A stretch of DNA of 52,566 nt from an uncultured Lachnospiraceae bacterium (GCA_910578885.1 CAJTSH010000024.1:1-52566); one strand, 5' to 3'; counted from the stretch's first letter, positions 41,628 to 50,294 are shown. Made by a program: numbers and translations. The notes: a model not told the origin generated them from the sequence alone.

Positions 41628-43019
41628 ATGGCAGAACGAAAAAAGGTTGTAAAATACCGAAAACCCTTTCATATAAACATTGGTGTGGTGGTTTTTGGAT
41701 TTATATTTATTTATATTGTTTTTTATATTTTTTCTTATTTTACGTCAGAGCACATTGCTGTATACGAAGTAGGTCAAGGTACAATCGCAGAGAACAATAC
41801 ATATTATGGACTGGTTTTGAGAGAGGAAAAAATTATCTCTTCTAATTATAGCGGCTATATTAATTACTATCTCCGGGATGCAGCAAAGACAAGCTATAAC
41901 AACCTAGTCTATTCCGTGGATGAAACAGGAAATGTCGCCGAAAAGATAAGTTCTTCGGCAAGTCAAGAAGCAGAACTGGATAGTGAAGATTATCTGGCTT
42001 TAAAGGATAAGATTTCCGGTTTCAGTAACGCCTATCAATCTACCAGTTTTTATCAGGTCTATACCTTTAAGGAAGAACTGGAGGCGCTGTTGATGGAGAC
42101 CATGAATCAGAAAGCGTTAAATTCGTTGGGCGATTATACTTCCTATGCACAGACGAATCAGACTTTTCATCTGGTAAATGCTACCGAACCCGGCATTGTG
42201 GTTTATTACACGGATGGATATGAGAATGTTACGATGGATTCCTTTTCACCAGAAATGATGAATGCATTAAATTATAATAAAGTAAGTTTAAAACAGAATG
42301 CGGAAGTGCAGGCAGGTGAACCGGCATACAAGCTGATTACCAGCGAAAACTGGAACATTGTATTTCCTGTATCGGATTCAACCTATGAACGTCTGGCTGC
42401 CAAGAACGTTGTAAATATTCAGTTTAAAAAAGACGGCATTAGCTGCTGGGTAAATTATGAATTTCAAAAAATAGGGGACAATTATTATATGATTCTTTCC
42501 TTGAAGGATCACATGGTTCGATTTTGCGGCGACCGTTTTGTTGAAATTGAGCTTTTGATTGATGAGGAAAGCGGGTTAAAGCTGCCAAACAGCGCAATAA
42601 CAGAAAAAGAATTTTTTACAGTGCCAAAGGAGTATTTCTCCAAGGGAGGAAATTCCAACAGTAATGGTCTGCTGGTGGAACAACCTGCCGAATCTGCTTC
42701 GGCTGCAATGGTATTTGTGGAGACGACATTATATTATGAGACAGACGACGTTTATTATATTGAAAAAGATGAGTTGATTCAGGCAGGAACTGTTATACGA
42801 AAGCCTGACTCCAATGAGACGTATACGATTCGCGACACGGAAACACTTTCCGGCGTTTACAACGTGAATAAAGGTTTTGCCGTATTTAAGCAGATTGATG
42901 TTCTCTATCAAAATGATGAGTATACCATTGTTCGAATGGGTACGAGCTATGGAATATCCCTGTATGACCACATTGCATTAGAAGGAAATAAAGTAGAGGA
43001 AGATGATTTGATTTATTAA
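41628..43019 (+). CDS. HlyD-like membrane-anchored adaptor protein
   Basis: 463 residues. Basic N-terminus (RKKVVKYRKPFHIN), one membrane helix at about 19-39, then an extracytoplasmic region whose first strand IAVYEVGQGTIAENNTYYGLVLREEKII begins the barrel-sandwich domain of membrane-fusion adaptors, an internal helical part and a second hybrid part with NAEVQAGEPAYKLI. In Firmicutes such proteins occur without outer membrane partner at the head of the yggS-sepF operon; function unknown but the site suggests the division/envelope machinery. ATG 41628 with AAAAGGTGG nearby. A 466-codon frame with extra leading codons is less likely. Confidence 0.75.
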   Translation: MAERKKVVKYRKPFHINIGVVVFGFIFIYIVFYIFSYFTSEHIAVYEVGQGTIAENNTYYGLVLREEKIISSNYSGYINYYLRDAAKTSYNNLVYSVDETGNVAEKISSSASQEAELDSEDYLALKDKISGFSNAYQSTSFYQVYTFKEELEALLMETMNQKALNSLGDYTSYAQTNQTFHLVNATEPGIVVYYTDGYENVTMDSFSPEMMNALNYNKVSLKQNAEVQAGEPAYKLITSENWNIVFPVSDSTYERLAAKNVVNIQFKKDGISCWVNYEFQKIGDNYYMILSLKDHMVRFCGDRFVEIELLIDEESGLKLPNSAITEKEFFTVPKEYFSKGGNSNSNGLLVEQPAESASAAMVFVETTLYYETDDVYYIEKDELIQAGTVIRKPDSNETYTIRDTETLSGVYNVNKGFAVFKQIDVLYQNDEYTIVRMGTSYGISLYDHIALEGNKVEEDDLIY

Positions 43020-43037
43020 CATAGAAAGGTGATAGAA

Positions 43038-43727
43038 ATGTTAAAAGAGAATCTGAAGGAAGTTGAAAAAAACATCTTACAGGCTTGTGAAAAAGCCGGA
43101 AGAAACAGAGAAGACATCACATTGATTGCAGTCAGCAAGACCAAACCTGTGTCAATGCTTCTGGAAATCTACGAAGAGGGAATTCGTGATTTCGGAGAGA
43201 ATAAGGTGCAGGAACTGGCATCCAAATACGAAGAAATGCCAAAGGATATCCGTTGGCATATGATTGGACATTTGCAGCGTAATAAAGTAAAACAAGTCAT
43301 TGATAAAGCATGTTTGATACATTCTGTCGATTCTTACCGGCTTGCAGAGGAAATCAACATTCAGGCTAAGAAAAAAAATATTGTCGTACCAATTCTGGTG
43401 GAAGTGAATATTGCAGAAGAGGAAAGCAAGTTCGGCATCCATAGAGAAGATGCGATTCAACTGGTGGAAGAAATCGCAGAATTAGAAAATATTAGAATCG
43501 AAGGGCTGATGACAATTGCGCCATATGTCGAAGATCCGGAGGAAAACCGCCAATATTTTCGCAATATAAAGCAATTATCTGTTGACATAACAAGGAAAAA
43601 CATTGATAATGTAACTATGCATGTGCTTTCTATGGGTATGACCGGAGATTATACCGTTGCGATTGAAGAAGGCGCCACATTAGTTCGTGTGGGAACCGGA
43701 ATCTTCGGGGCACGTAATTATAAATAG
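43038..43727 (+). CDS. PLP homeostasis protein YggS/PLPBP
   Basis: 229 residues. Fold type III PLP protein with the PLP lysine in LIAVSKTKPV, RNKVKQVIDKACLIHSVDS, the KFGIHREDA part and LSMGMTGDYTVAIEEGATLVRVGTGIFG at the end, which holds the PLP phosphate. It regulates PLP supply and amino acid/keto-acid balance; no catalysis is known. ATG 43038 has AAGGTG at 43024-43029; upstream GTG 43029 is possible. Neighbour of sepF, as in most Firmicutes. Confidence 0.95.
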   Translation: MLKENLKEVEKNILQACEKAGRNREDITLIAVSKTKPVSMLLEIYEEGIRDFGENKVQELASKYEEMPKDIRWHMIGHLQRNKVKQVIDKACLIHSVDSYRLAEEINIQAKKKNIVVPILVEVNIAEEESKFGIHREDAIQLVEEIAELENIRIEGLMTIAPYVEDPEENRQYFRNIKQLSVDITRKNIDNVTMHVLSMGMTGDYTVAIEEGATLVRVGTGIFGARNYK

Positions 43728-43747
43728 ATAGAGTAGGAGATTAAATA

Positions 43748-44266
43748 ATGGGTTTATTTGATAAATTTATGGATGTCATGCGTCTGAGTCCGGATGATGA
43801 GGACGATTTTTATGATGATGACTATTATGACGAGGAGGAAGAAGAACCGGTAAGGAAAAAATCTTCCCGTAAAGAGAAAGAGGCAGAGACCTATAAGGAA
43901 GAAGAGAAGAAACAACCCAAGCCGGTTCCTAACAAAATCACTCCAATGCGCACCACGAAACGTCAGAACAGCAATAATATGTCAGTATGCGTCATCAAAC
44001 CGACATCCTTTGAGGATTCCAGGGAGATTACAGAGACGCTTCTTATGAACCGCACGGTTGTACTCAATGTGGAAGGTCTGGATGTGGAGATTGCGCAGCG
44101 GATTATTGACTTTTCTTCCGGTTCCTGTTTTGCCATGAATGGCAATCTGCAGAAAATTTCCAATTACATATTTATCATTACACCGGAGATTGTTGATATT
44201 TCAGGAGACTTCCAGAATATTTTAGATTCTTTTGATACCTCTGGGATACAGACAGATTTCCGGTAA
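43748..44266 (+). CDS. sepF: Cell division protein SepF
   Basis: 172 residues. N-terminal membrane-binding helix (GLFDKFMDVMRL), a linker of about 50 residues full of Asp/Glu/Tyr and Lys, and the C-terminal SepF fold: VCVIKPTSFEDSREITETLLMNRTVVLNVEGLDVEIAQRIIDFSSGSC, followed by the strand IFIITPEIVDISG. It bundles FtsZ filaments and anchors the Z-ring. ATG 43748 with TAGGAG upstream. In the operon between yggS and ylmH. Confidence 0.96.
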   Translation: MGLFDKFMDVMRLSPDDEDDFYDDDYYDEEEEEPVRKKSSRKEKEAETYKEEEKKQPKPVPNKITPMRTTKRQNSNNMSVCVIKPTSFEDSREITETLLMNRTVVLNVEGLDVEIAQRIIDFSSGSCFAMNGNLQKISNYIFIITPEIVDISGDFQNILDSFDTSGIQTDFR

Positions 44267-44328
44267 GCATTCGCTTAATAACAATAGTAATTACAAGATT
44301 TCGGTTTTATGATTAGACAGGGAAAGAG

Positions 44329-45078
44329 ATGAGTGAAAATTTACTGACAGAAAAACGTTTTATGGATTTATCCAATCAGGCAGACAGAAGAGACATTGTT
44401 ACGTTCAGTGACTTTTTAACTCTAAATGAATTAAATATATTCCATCAGAATGAGAAAAAATATGTGACAGCCTATGAATTATCGGGTGGATATGAATTTG
44501 CAGAGCGTCAGATAGCAGCATTTATTCCTGATGCTCTTTATTATGTCTGGGAATATCCCATAGACTGTCTGATGATTACCCCTTCGCATCCCAGATTTGC
44601 AGAAGAATTATCACATAGGGATATCTTAGGAGCTGTGATGAATCTTGGGATTGAACGTGGAAAAATCGGTGACATTCTGGTAAAAGACGGATGTTATTAC
44701 CTATTCTGCAAGCAGGAGATTACCGGTTATATTTGTGAAAATCTAGGACAGATTCGTCATACGGCAGTGACTATTGCATTGACAGAGGCAAAGGATTTGA
44801 AATTATCTCCAGATTTAAAAGAAATGGAGGCAGTTATTGCGTCCAATCGTCTGGACAATGTGGTAAGTGCAATGACAAAAACTTCACGAAGTGAAGCAGT
44901 TCAATTGATTCAGAGTGGAAAAGTTTTTATACAAGGGAAAGAGTGTTTACATAACAATTACTTATGTAAACCCATGGACGTTTTATCCATCCGTTCCTTT
45001 GGCAAATTCATTTTTGTAGGGGAAAGAGGCGTAACAAAGAAAAACAGAGTCAAGATTACTTATAAAAAATATGTTTAG
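44329..45078 (+). CDS. ylmH: YlmH-type S4-domain RNA-binding protein
   Basis: 249 residues. N-terminal part with the YlmH pattern (FSDFLTLNELNIFH, ITPSHPRFAEELSHRDILGAVMNLGIERGKIGDIL), and the C-terminal S4 domain SRSEAVQLIQSGKVFIQGKECLHNNYLC. Homologs are known as ribosome-associated factors handling stalled nascent chains with free tRNA-like roles in B. subtilis. ATG 44329 with GGGAAAGAG before it. It sits in the yggS-sepF-ylmH order. The two downstream genes differ from the usual order. Confidence 0.93.
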   Translation: MSENLLTEKRFMDLSNQADRRDIVTFSDFLTLNELNIFHQNEKKYVTAYELSGGYEFAERQIAAFIPDALYYVWEYPIDCLMITPSHPRFAEELSHRDILGAVMNLGIERGKIGDILVKDGCYYLFCKQEITGYICENLGQIRHTAVTIALTEAKDLKLSPDLKEMEAVIASNRLDNVVSAMTKTSRSEAVQLIQSGKVFIQGKECLHNNYLCKPMDVLSIRSFGKFIFVGERGVTKKNRVKITYKKYV

Positions 45079-45091
45079 GAGAGGATTACCT

Positions 45092-46189
45092 ATGGCTAAA
45101 ACAATTCCAGTTACCTGCAACGGAAAATTTTCTTATTCTATTGAAATCCGTCAAAGCTTTTCTGATTTGACCGCATCGCTTGCGCGGCTTGGATATGATA
45201 ATTCTAGGCGTGTCTGCATTGTATCAGATTCTAATGTTGGAAAAATCTATTGCAAAGAGCTGCAAAGTCTGCTGAATCAATCATTTGATACGGTTACAAG
45301 CTATATCTTTGAAGCGGGAGAGTCCTCCAAAAATATAGATACCGTACAAATGCTTTATGAACACTTAATCCAAAACGGTTTCGACCGGCATGATTTTTTG
45401 ATTGCGTTAGGCGGTGGAGTAGTAGGCGATTTAACCGGATTTGCAGCGTCTACCTATCTGCGGGGAATTGATTTTGTGCAGATACCGACGTCTCTTCTGG
45501 CACAGGTAGACAGCAGTATCGGCGGCAAGACCGGTATCGACTTTAAACAATATAAGAACATGGTGGGAGCATTCTATCAGCCGAAACTGGTCTACATGAA
45601 TCTGTCTGTTTTGCAGACGCTTCCCAAACGTCAGTTATCTTCCGGAGCCGCTGAGATTCTAAAACATGGTTTGATTAAGGACAAGACATATTTCAATTGG
45701 ATGAACAGCAGACAGAAAAAGATATATGAGCTTGACATGAATACCTTGGAAGAAATGATTTTCCGAAGCTGCAACATCAAGCGAGAAGTAGTGGAAAACG
45801 ACCCGACAGAAAAGGGCGAACGTGCGCTTTTGAATTTTGGGCATACGATTGGACATGCCGTAGAAAAGCTTTCTGATTTTCAGCTTTATCATGGGGAATG
45901 TGTATCTATCGGTATCGTGGCTGCATCCTATTTATCCATGAGGCATGGTAATATTTCTAAATCGGAATTTGCCCATATACTGGATACTTTAAGCAGCTTT
46001 GAGCTTCCGACCTCTGTAGCGGAAGTGAGAGCAGAAGATATTTTAAAGACTTCTAAGTCTGATAAAAAAATGAAGGCGGGAAAGATTAATTTTATTTTAC
46101 TTCACACACTTGGAAATGCCTATATCTATTCTGATTTATCAGATGAAGAAATACTTGACGCCATTTGTTTTATTGCAAAGGAGGGATAG
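45092..46189 (+). CDS. aroB: 3-Dehydroquinate synthase
   Basis: 365 residues. Enzyme of the shikimate pathway (DAHP to 3-dehydroquinate, NAD+, Zn/Co). Motifs: LIALGGGVVGDLTGFAASTYLRG NAD-binding loop, QIPTSLLAQVDSSIGGKTGID, SSGAAEILKHGLIKD with metal Glu, NFGHTIGHAVEKL and YHGECVSIGIV with zinc-binding histidines. All catalytic residues appear present. Unusual position: between ylmH and lspA, where Firmicutes usually have divIVA; no other aro gene is near. ATG 45092 with GAGAGGA at 45078-45084. Confidence 0.96.
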   Translation: MAKTIPVTCNGKFSYSIEIRQSFSDLTASLARLGYDNSRRVCIVSDSNVGKIYCKELQSLLNQSFDTVTSYIFEAGESSKNIDTVQMLYEHLIQNGFDRHDFLIALGGGVVGDLTGFAASTYLRGIDFVQIPTSLLAQVDSSIGGKTGIDFKQYKNMVGAFYQPKLVYMNLSVLQTLPKRQLSSGAAEILKHGLIKDKTYFNWMNSRQKKIYELDMNTLEEMIFRSCNIKREVVENDPTEKGERALLNFGHTIGHAVEKLSDFQLYHGECVSIGIVAASYLSMRHGNISKSEFAHILDTLSSFELPTSVAEVRAEDILKTSKSDKKMKAGKINFILLHTLGNAYIYSDLSDEEILDAICFIAKEG

Positions 46190-46191
46190 GA

Positions 46192-46716
46192 ATGGAGCAG
46201 AACGTATCCAGAGTCAGACATATCCTTCTGGCATTGCTGGCAATCATATTTTTGATTGGTATTGATCAGATAACGAAATATTTGGCGGTTCTTAAATTAA
46301 AAGATCAGGAACCTTTGGTTATTATCCGCAATGTCTTCGAATTGCTGTATTTAGAGAATCAGGGCGCTGCTTTTGGCTTGCTGCAGGGAAAAAAGGTATT
46401 GTTTCTGACGCTGACTGCAGCATTCCTTATATTTATAGTTTACATTTACTTTCGCATGATAAATATACGGAAATTCCGATCTTTGCGCATATTAATCGTA
46501 TTTTTAACTGCGGGTGCTATCGGAAATATGATTGACAGAATCTGGCACAACTATGTCATTGATTTTTTCTACTTTTCCCTGATTGATTTTCCGGTTTTTA
46601 ATGTGGCTGATATTTATGTTACTTTGTCCTGCATTATCTTTCTGATTCTGTTTTTGTTCTATTATAAAGAGGAAGATTTTGAGCAGATTTTTCCAAAAAA
46701 GGGTAAGAAAAGATGA
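46192..46716 (+). CDS. lspA: Lipoprotein signal peptidase
   Basis: 174 residues, four membrane helices. Catalytic aspartates are in GNMIDRIWHN and in FNVADIYVTLS; the family-typical ENQGAAFGLLQG and DQITKYLAV are also present. It cleaves prolipoproteins such as the two lipoproteins in this window. AGGAGGGA at 46180-46187 serves ATG 46192, two bases after the aroB stop. ATGA overlap with the next gene. Confidence 0.96.
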   Translation: MEQNVSRVRHILLALLAIIFLIGIDQITKYLAVLKLKDQEPLVIIRNVFELLYLENQGAAFGLLQGKKVLFLTLTAAFLIFIVYIYFRMINIRKFRSLRILIVFLTAGAIGNMIDRIWHNYVIDFFYFSLIDFPVFNVADIYVTLSCIIFLILFLFYYKEEDFEQIFPKKGKKR

Positions 46717-47633
46717 ATATAGAATATTTTGAAGTAGATGATAAATATGACGGTGAGAGGCTGGATAAGTTTCTTGCCGTTATTTATCCTTCCCAATCCA
46801 GAACTTTTTTTCAAAAGCTGATAAAGGAAGACCACGTTTTTGTAAACGATTCCGTAGAAAAGGCAAATTACCGGGTTCATTTAGATGATGTGGTCCGTAT
46901 AGAGATTCCGCCTGCCGTTCCGGTAACGATTCTGCCTGAGGAGATTCCTCTAGACATCCTCTATGAAGATGAGGATGTCCTTGTCGTAAACAAGCCAAAA
47001 GGAATGGTGGTGCATCCTTGCCCCGGACACTACACAGGAACCTTGGTGAATGCAGTTATGTACTATTGTAGGGATCGGCTTTCCGGTATCAACGGTGAAA
47101 TTCGTCCCGGAATTGTGCATCGGATTGATAAGGATACGACCGGCTCTCTGATTGTCTGCAAAAATGATAGCTGCCATAAGCATATAGCCGAACAAATTAA
47201 GGAACACTCCGTTACCAGACGTTACCGTGGTATCGTAACGGGAGTCGTAAAAGAGTCTTCCGGCAGAATCGAAGGCGCCATTGGCAGACATCCTACTGAT
47301 CGGAAAAAAATGGCAGTCAATGAGAAGAACGGGAAGCCCGCAGTTACCCACTACAAGGTGCTTGAAACATTTTCCAATGCTTCCTTTATGGAATTTGAAT
47401 TAGAAACAGGACGCACGCATCAAATACGTGTCCACATGGCAAGTATTGGGCATCCCCTTTTAGGCGATACTGTATATGGATCAATAAAAAATCCCTATCA
47501 TTTACAGGGACAGACCTTACATGCAATGACAATTGGATTCCGGCATCCAGAGACCAAAAAATATGTTGAAGTATCTGCGCCATTGCCGGATTATTTTGAA
47601 AAACTTCTGCTAAAATTTCGCAGTCAAAAATAG
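46713..47633 (+). CDS. rluD: RluD-type 23S rRNA pseudouridine synthase
   Basis: 306 residues. N-terminal S4 domain (ERLDKFLAVIYPSQSRTFFQKLIKEDHVFVN) and the RluA catalytic domain with Asp 139 in HRIDKDTTG, LVVNKPKGMVVHPCPGH and the ETGRTHQIRVHMASIGHPLLGD block. Turns uridine into pseudouridine in 23S rRNA, with RluD positions 1911/1915/1917 in E. coli. The usual neighbour of lspA. Start overlaps the lspA stop. Confidence 0.94.
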   Translation: MNIEYFEVDDKYDGERLDKFLAVIYPSQSRTFFQKLIKEDHVFVNDSVEKANYRVHLDDVVRIEIPPAVPVTILPEEIPLDILYEDEDVLVVNKPKGMVVHPCPGHYTGTLVNAVMYYCRDRLSGINGEIRPGIVHRIDKDTTGSLIVCKNDSCHKHIAEQIKEHSVTRRYRGIVTGVVKESSGRIEGAIGRHPTDRKKMAVNEKNGKPAVTHYKVLETFSNASFMEFELETGRTHQIRVHMASIGHPLLGDTVYGSIKNPYHLQGQTLHAMTIGFRHPETKKYVEVSAPLPDYFEKLLLKFRSQK

Positions 47634-47643
47634 AGAATTCCTA

Positions 47644-47672
47644 TATACATTGTGTTTAAAATAGGTTATAAT
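47644..47672 (+). promoter_or_regulatory. Promoter before the cytidylate-kinase-like gene
   Basis: TATACA (47644-47649), 17-base spacer, TATAAT (47667-47672). The leader to ATG 47748 is about 70 bases. Confidence 0.55.
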
Positions 47673-47747
47673 TTAGATAGAAATCATAGTAAAAATGCAC
47701 CAAAAGTAATAACTTTTGAGCTGCATAACAGAAAAGGTGGGATTTTT

Positions 47748-48371
47748 ATGAGCAATATAGTTTATACAATTGGAAGAGAGTTCGGAAGCGGTGGAAGAGC
47801 AGTCGGAGATATGCTGGCAAAAAAACTTGGCATTAAATGTTACGATAAAGAGCTCTTACAGAGGGCGGCAAAAGAGAGCGGCTACTGCAAAGAGATATTT
47901 GAAAACCACGACGAGAAACCAACCAACAGTTTCTTATATTCTCTAGTAATGGATACGTATTCCATTAGTGGATATTCTTCCGCACCGTTTTTAGATATGC
48001 CTTTGAATCATAAAATTTTTCTTGCACAATTTGAGACAATTAAAAAGCTGGCAGCGGAGGAATCATGTGTCATCGTTGGAAGATGTGCAGATTATGCGTT
48101 ATCGGAAGTTCCAACCTGCATCAATACTTTTATCCATGCAGATATGGATATGCGTATCAAGCAGATTGCTTCCCAGATGGGCGTTCCTGCAAATAAGGCG
48201 CGAGACATTATTCAGAAAAACGATAAACAACGTGCCAGCTACTACAATTACTATACCAGTAAGAAATGGGGAGACGCCAGAAGCTATCATCTGACTCTTG
48301 ACAGCAGCCAACTGGGAATTGAAGGTTGTGTAGATATGATTCTTGCTTATAAAGAACATGTTATGAAATAA
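47748..48371 (+). CDS. Cytidylate-kinase-like family protein
   Basis: 207 residues. P-loop-like start IVYTIGREFGSGGRAVGDMLA, LGIKCYDKELLQRAAKESG, CVIVGRCADYALSE (Walker B/LID region) and KARDIIQKNDKQRASYYNYYTSKKWGD, the pattern of the 'cytidylate kinase-like family' proteins common in Clostridia. They resemble Cmk but have a different nucleotide-binding loop and no proven activity. Ribosome site AAAGGTGGG before ATG 47748, which fits far better than a frame reaching back to 47652. A strong terminator follows, so it is a separate transcript. Confidence 0.88.
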   Translation: MSNIVYTIGREFGSGGRAVGDMLAKKLGIKCYDKELLQRAAKESGYCKEIFENHDEKPTNSFLYSLVMDTYSISGYSSAPFLDMPLNHKIFLAQFETIKKLAAEESCVIVGRCADYALSEVPTCINTFIHADMDMRIKQIASQMGVPANKARDIIQKNDKQRASYYNYYTSKKWGDARSYHLTLDSSQLGIEGCVDMILAYKEHVMK

Positions 48372-48459
48372 TTTTATTCCGTATTGGAACTTATACTATT
48401 TTGCAAAATGCAAGTTGCTTTCATGCAATACACATCTTTAACTGAATATTTTTTATTTT

Positions 48460-48505
48460 AGGTAGCGATTTGTCTTAACAGAAAATTAGCTACCTTTTTA
48501 TTTTT
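48460..48505 (+). terminator. Terminator after the cytidylate-kinase-like gene
   Basis: AGGTAGC (48460-48466) pairs with GCTACCT (48489-48495), helped by ATTT/AAAT pairs inside, followed by TTTTATTTTT. Confidence 0.75.
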
Positions 48506-48605
48506 AGAGACCGTCAACACAACACAGAAAGAACGAGGTATCGAGAATGATTGCGAGCAAGATTTGATAGAAACGTGGACGCAATTGTGGTATTTTTTTA
48601 AAGTG

Positions 48606-48635
48606 TTGACGTGGTGGGGAGAGGTGTGGTATAGT
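48606..48635 (+). promoter_or_regulatory. Upstream promoter of the recombinase gene with G-rich spacer
   Basis: TTGACG (48606-48611), 18-base spacer rich in G, TATAGT (48630-48635). The spacer TGGTGGGGAGAGGTGTGG is unusual for this A/T-rich region. It gives a leader of about 140 bases. Another stretch of the gap from 48506 to 48600 shows nothing recognisable. Confidence 0.5.
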
Positions 48636-48653
48636 TTCTTTATGAGCTGTAAC

Positions 48654-48681
48654 TATCGGAAAAATATCAGTTTTTCCGATA
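48654..48681 (+). other. Perfect hairpin in the recombinase leader
   Basis: TATCGGAAAAA (48654-48664) and TTTTTCCGATA (48671-48681), loop TATCAG, 11 bp. It lies between the two candidate promoters, so it could be an operator, an attenuator or a terminator whose T-run is part of the stem. Confidence 0.7.
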
Positions 48682-48685
48682 AATA

Positions 48686-48714
48686 TTGCAAAATGATAGG
48701 AATTGCAGTATAAT
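48686..48714 (+). promoter_or_regulatory. Proximal promoter of the recombinase gene
   Basis: TTGCAA (48686-48691), 17-base spacer, TATAAT (48709-48714), about 70 bases before ATG 48783. A direct repeat ATTGCA is seen at 48685-48690 and 48702-48707. Confidence 0.6.
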
Positions 48715-48782
48715 CAATAAGAAAATGCAAAATACATAAATCTACAATATACTAAATGATACACTTATGAAAGGAATTATCT

Positions 48783-49853
48783 ATGGGAAAAGACTCTCAA
48801 TATTATAAAGAAAAAAAACGTAATCAAACACTTCGCTTGCGTGAACTTCTTGCAGAACTACCGGGCTTTGCCAAGGAATTTATCTATAGCAAGGAATTGC
48901 GTACTCAGACGAGTACGTTGATATCATATAGCTATGATTTATTGACATTTTTTCGTTTTATGACCTATACAAACCCATTATACAAGGATTTTCAGACAAA
49001 AAACTTTATGATTGATGACATCAAATCCTTAACGTCTGAAGATATTATTGAATATCAAAGATATCTGGAATTAAATACCGATCCTGATACGGAAATTCAT
49101 GAAAACGGAAAGCGTTCCATCGCCAGAAAAATGTCTGCATTGCGCGGATTATATCAACATTTGTATATTCATGAATATATTGAAAAGAACCCTATGTTGC
49201 TTGTACCAATGCCGATTATAAAAAAGGATAAAAATATTATTCGTATGAATCCTGAAGAAATCAATAATTTATTGAATGCAATTGAATTTGGAAATGAACA
49301 AATGTCCGAGCGTCAAAAAAAATATTGTGAAAAGACAAAATATCGGGATTTGGCAATTTTAACTTTGATGCTTGGTACTGGGATTCGTGTATCTGAATGT
49401 GCCGGCTTGGATGAGTCAGACGTTGATTTTGTTGATAATTCACTGACAATTGTACGAAAAGGCGGCGGTCAGGATGTAATTTATTTTGGAGATGAAGTTG
49501 CGGATGTTCTGTTAGATTATATGGAGGGAGAACGCAGTCGTATTTTGCCTGCCTCGGGACATGAAAAGGCTCTATTCTATTCTATGCAAAATAAGCGCAT
49601 TAGCGTAGATGCAATAGAAAATCTTGTGAAAAAATATGCAAAAATGGCTGTTCCCAACAAAAAAATCACACCACATAAGCTGCGAAGCACCTATGGTACT
49701 GCTCTCTACCGCGAAACGGGAGATATCCGTCTGGTCGCAGATGTTTTGGGACATGAAAATGTAAATACGACAATTGCATATTATGCTGCAATTGAAGACG
49801 AACATAAACGACAGGCGGCAGATGCAGTATCAATCCGCAGAAAAAAATCATAA
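48783..49853 (+). CDS. XerC/D-like tyrosine recombinase
   Basis: 356 residues, longer than XerC/XerD (about 300) because of extra helical residues at the N-terminus. The N-terminal SAM-like core domain covers about 35-150 and the catalytic domain 170-350. Catalytic residues: Arg 202 (GTGIRVSE), His 298 and Arg 301 (TPHKLRST), His 324 (LGHENVNTT) and Tyr 333. The beta-hairpin Lys region TIVRKGGGQD is also present. It may act in chromosome-dimer resolution or in an element; the lack of excisionase, att repeats and mobile neighbours favours a resident Xer-type role. AAAGGAAT stands before ATG 48783. The end overlaps the 3' end of the leftward dtd gene by six bases. Confidence 0.85.
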   Translation: MGKDSQYYKEKKRNQTLRLRELLAELPGFAKEFIYSKELRTQTSTLISYSYDLLTFFRFMTYTNPLYKDFQTKNFMIDDIKSLTSEDIIEYQRYLELNTDPDTEIHENGKRSIARKMSALRGLYQHLYIHEYIEKNPMLLVPMPIIKKDKNIIRMNPEEINNLLNAIEFGNEQMSERQKKYCEKTKYRDLAILTLMLGTGIRVSECAGLDESDVDFVDNSLTIVRKGGGQDVIYFGDEVADVLLDYMEGERSRILPASGHEKALFYSMQNKRISVDAIENLVKKYAKMAVPNKKITPHKLRSTYGTALYRETGDIRLVADVLGHENVNTTIAYYAAIEDEHKRQAADAVSIRRKKS

Positions 49854-50294
49854 TTCTTTTGAATCTAATATAATTGTAAAAGGTCCGTCATTTAACAATG
49901 AAACTTTCATGTCGGCGCCAAAACTTCCTGTCTCAACTACTGGAATCTGCCTTCGGCAAGATTCAATGATATATTCATAAAGTTGATTTGCAAGTTCTGG
50001 ATTGCCGGCATTTACAAAGGATGGACGATTTCCTTTCTTGCAGTCAGCATATAAAGTGAACTGCGATACTAAGAGTAGCTCTCCATTCACATCAGCCAAT
50101 GATAAATTGACCTTGTCATTTTCATCCTTAAAAATCCGCAGTCCAATTAGTTTTTTGATCATTTTATCAGCAATTTCTTGTGTATCATTTTCCGAAATAC
50201 CGATCAATACTAAAAATCCTTTACCAATCTTTCCGATACAGGTTCCATCTACAGTAACAGAAGATTCTGAAACACGTTGTATGACAAATTTCAT
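49848..50294 (-). CDS. dtd: D-aminoacyl-tRNA deacylase
   Basis: 148 residues. Begins KFVIQRVSESSVTVDG; has GFLVLIGISENDTQE, GELLLVSQFTLYADCKKGNRPSF, the DTD signature around the active Thr (SQFTLYAD) and the late cross-subunit Gly-cisPro-like motif NDGPFTI. Frees D-amino acids from tRNA. GGAGGAAAAA precedes the ATG at 50294 on the minus strand. A leftward promoter lies at 50361-50389. Confidence 0.96.
   Translation of the reverse strand: MKFVIQRVSESSVTVDGTCIGKIGKGFLVLIGISENDTQEIADKMIKKLIGLRIFKDENDKVNLSLADVNGELLLVSQFTLYADCKKGNRPSFVNAGNPELANQLYEYIIESCRRQIPVVETGSFGADMKVSLLNDGPFTIILDSKEL

Noticed and set aside
48372..48782. Possible tRNA or small RNA gene in the gap before the recombinase
   Set aside because: No cloverleaf could be formed by eye; only terminator, promoters and one hairpin were found.
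48783..49853. Prophage or integrative-element integrase
   Set aside because: No att repeat, tRNA target, excisionase or phage genes nearby; the neighbours are housekeeping genes, so a resident Xer-type enzyme is more likely.
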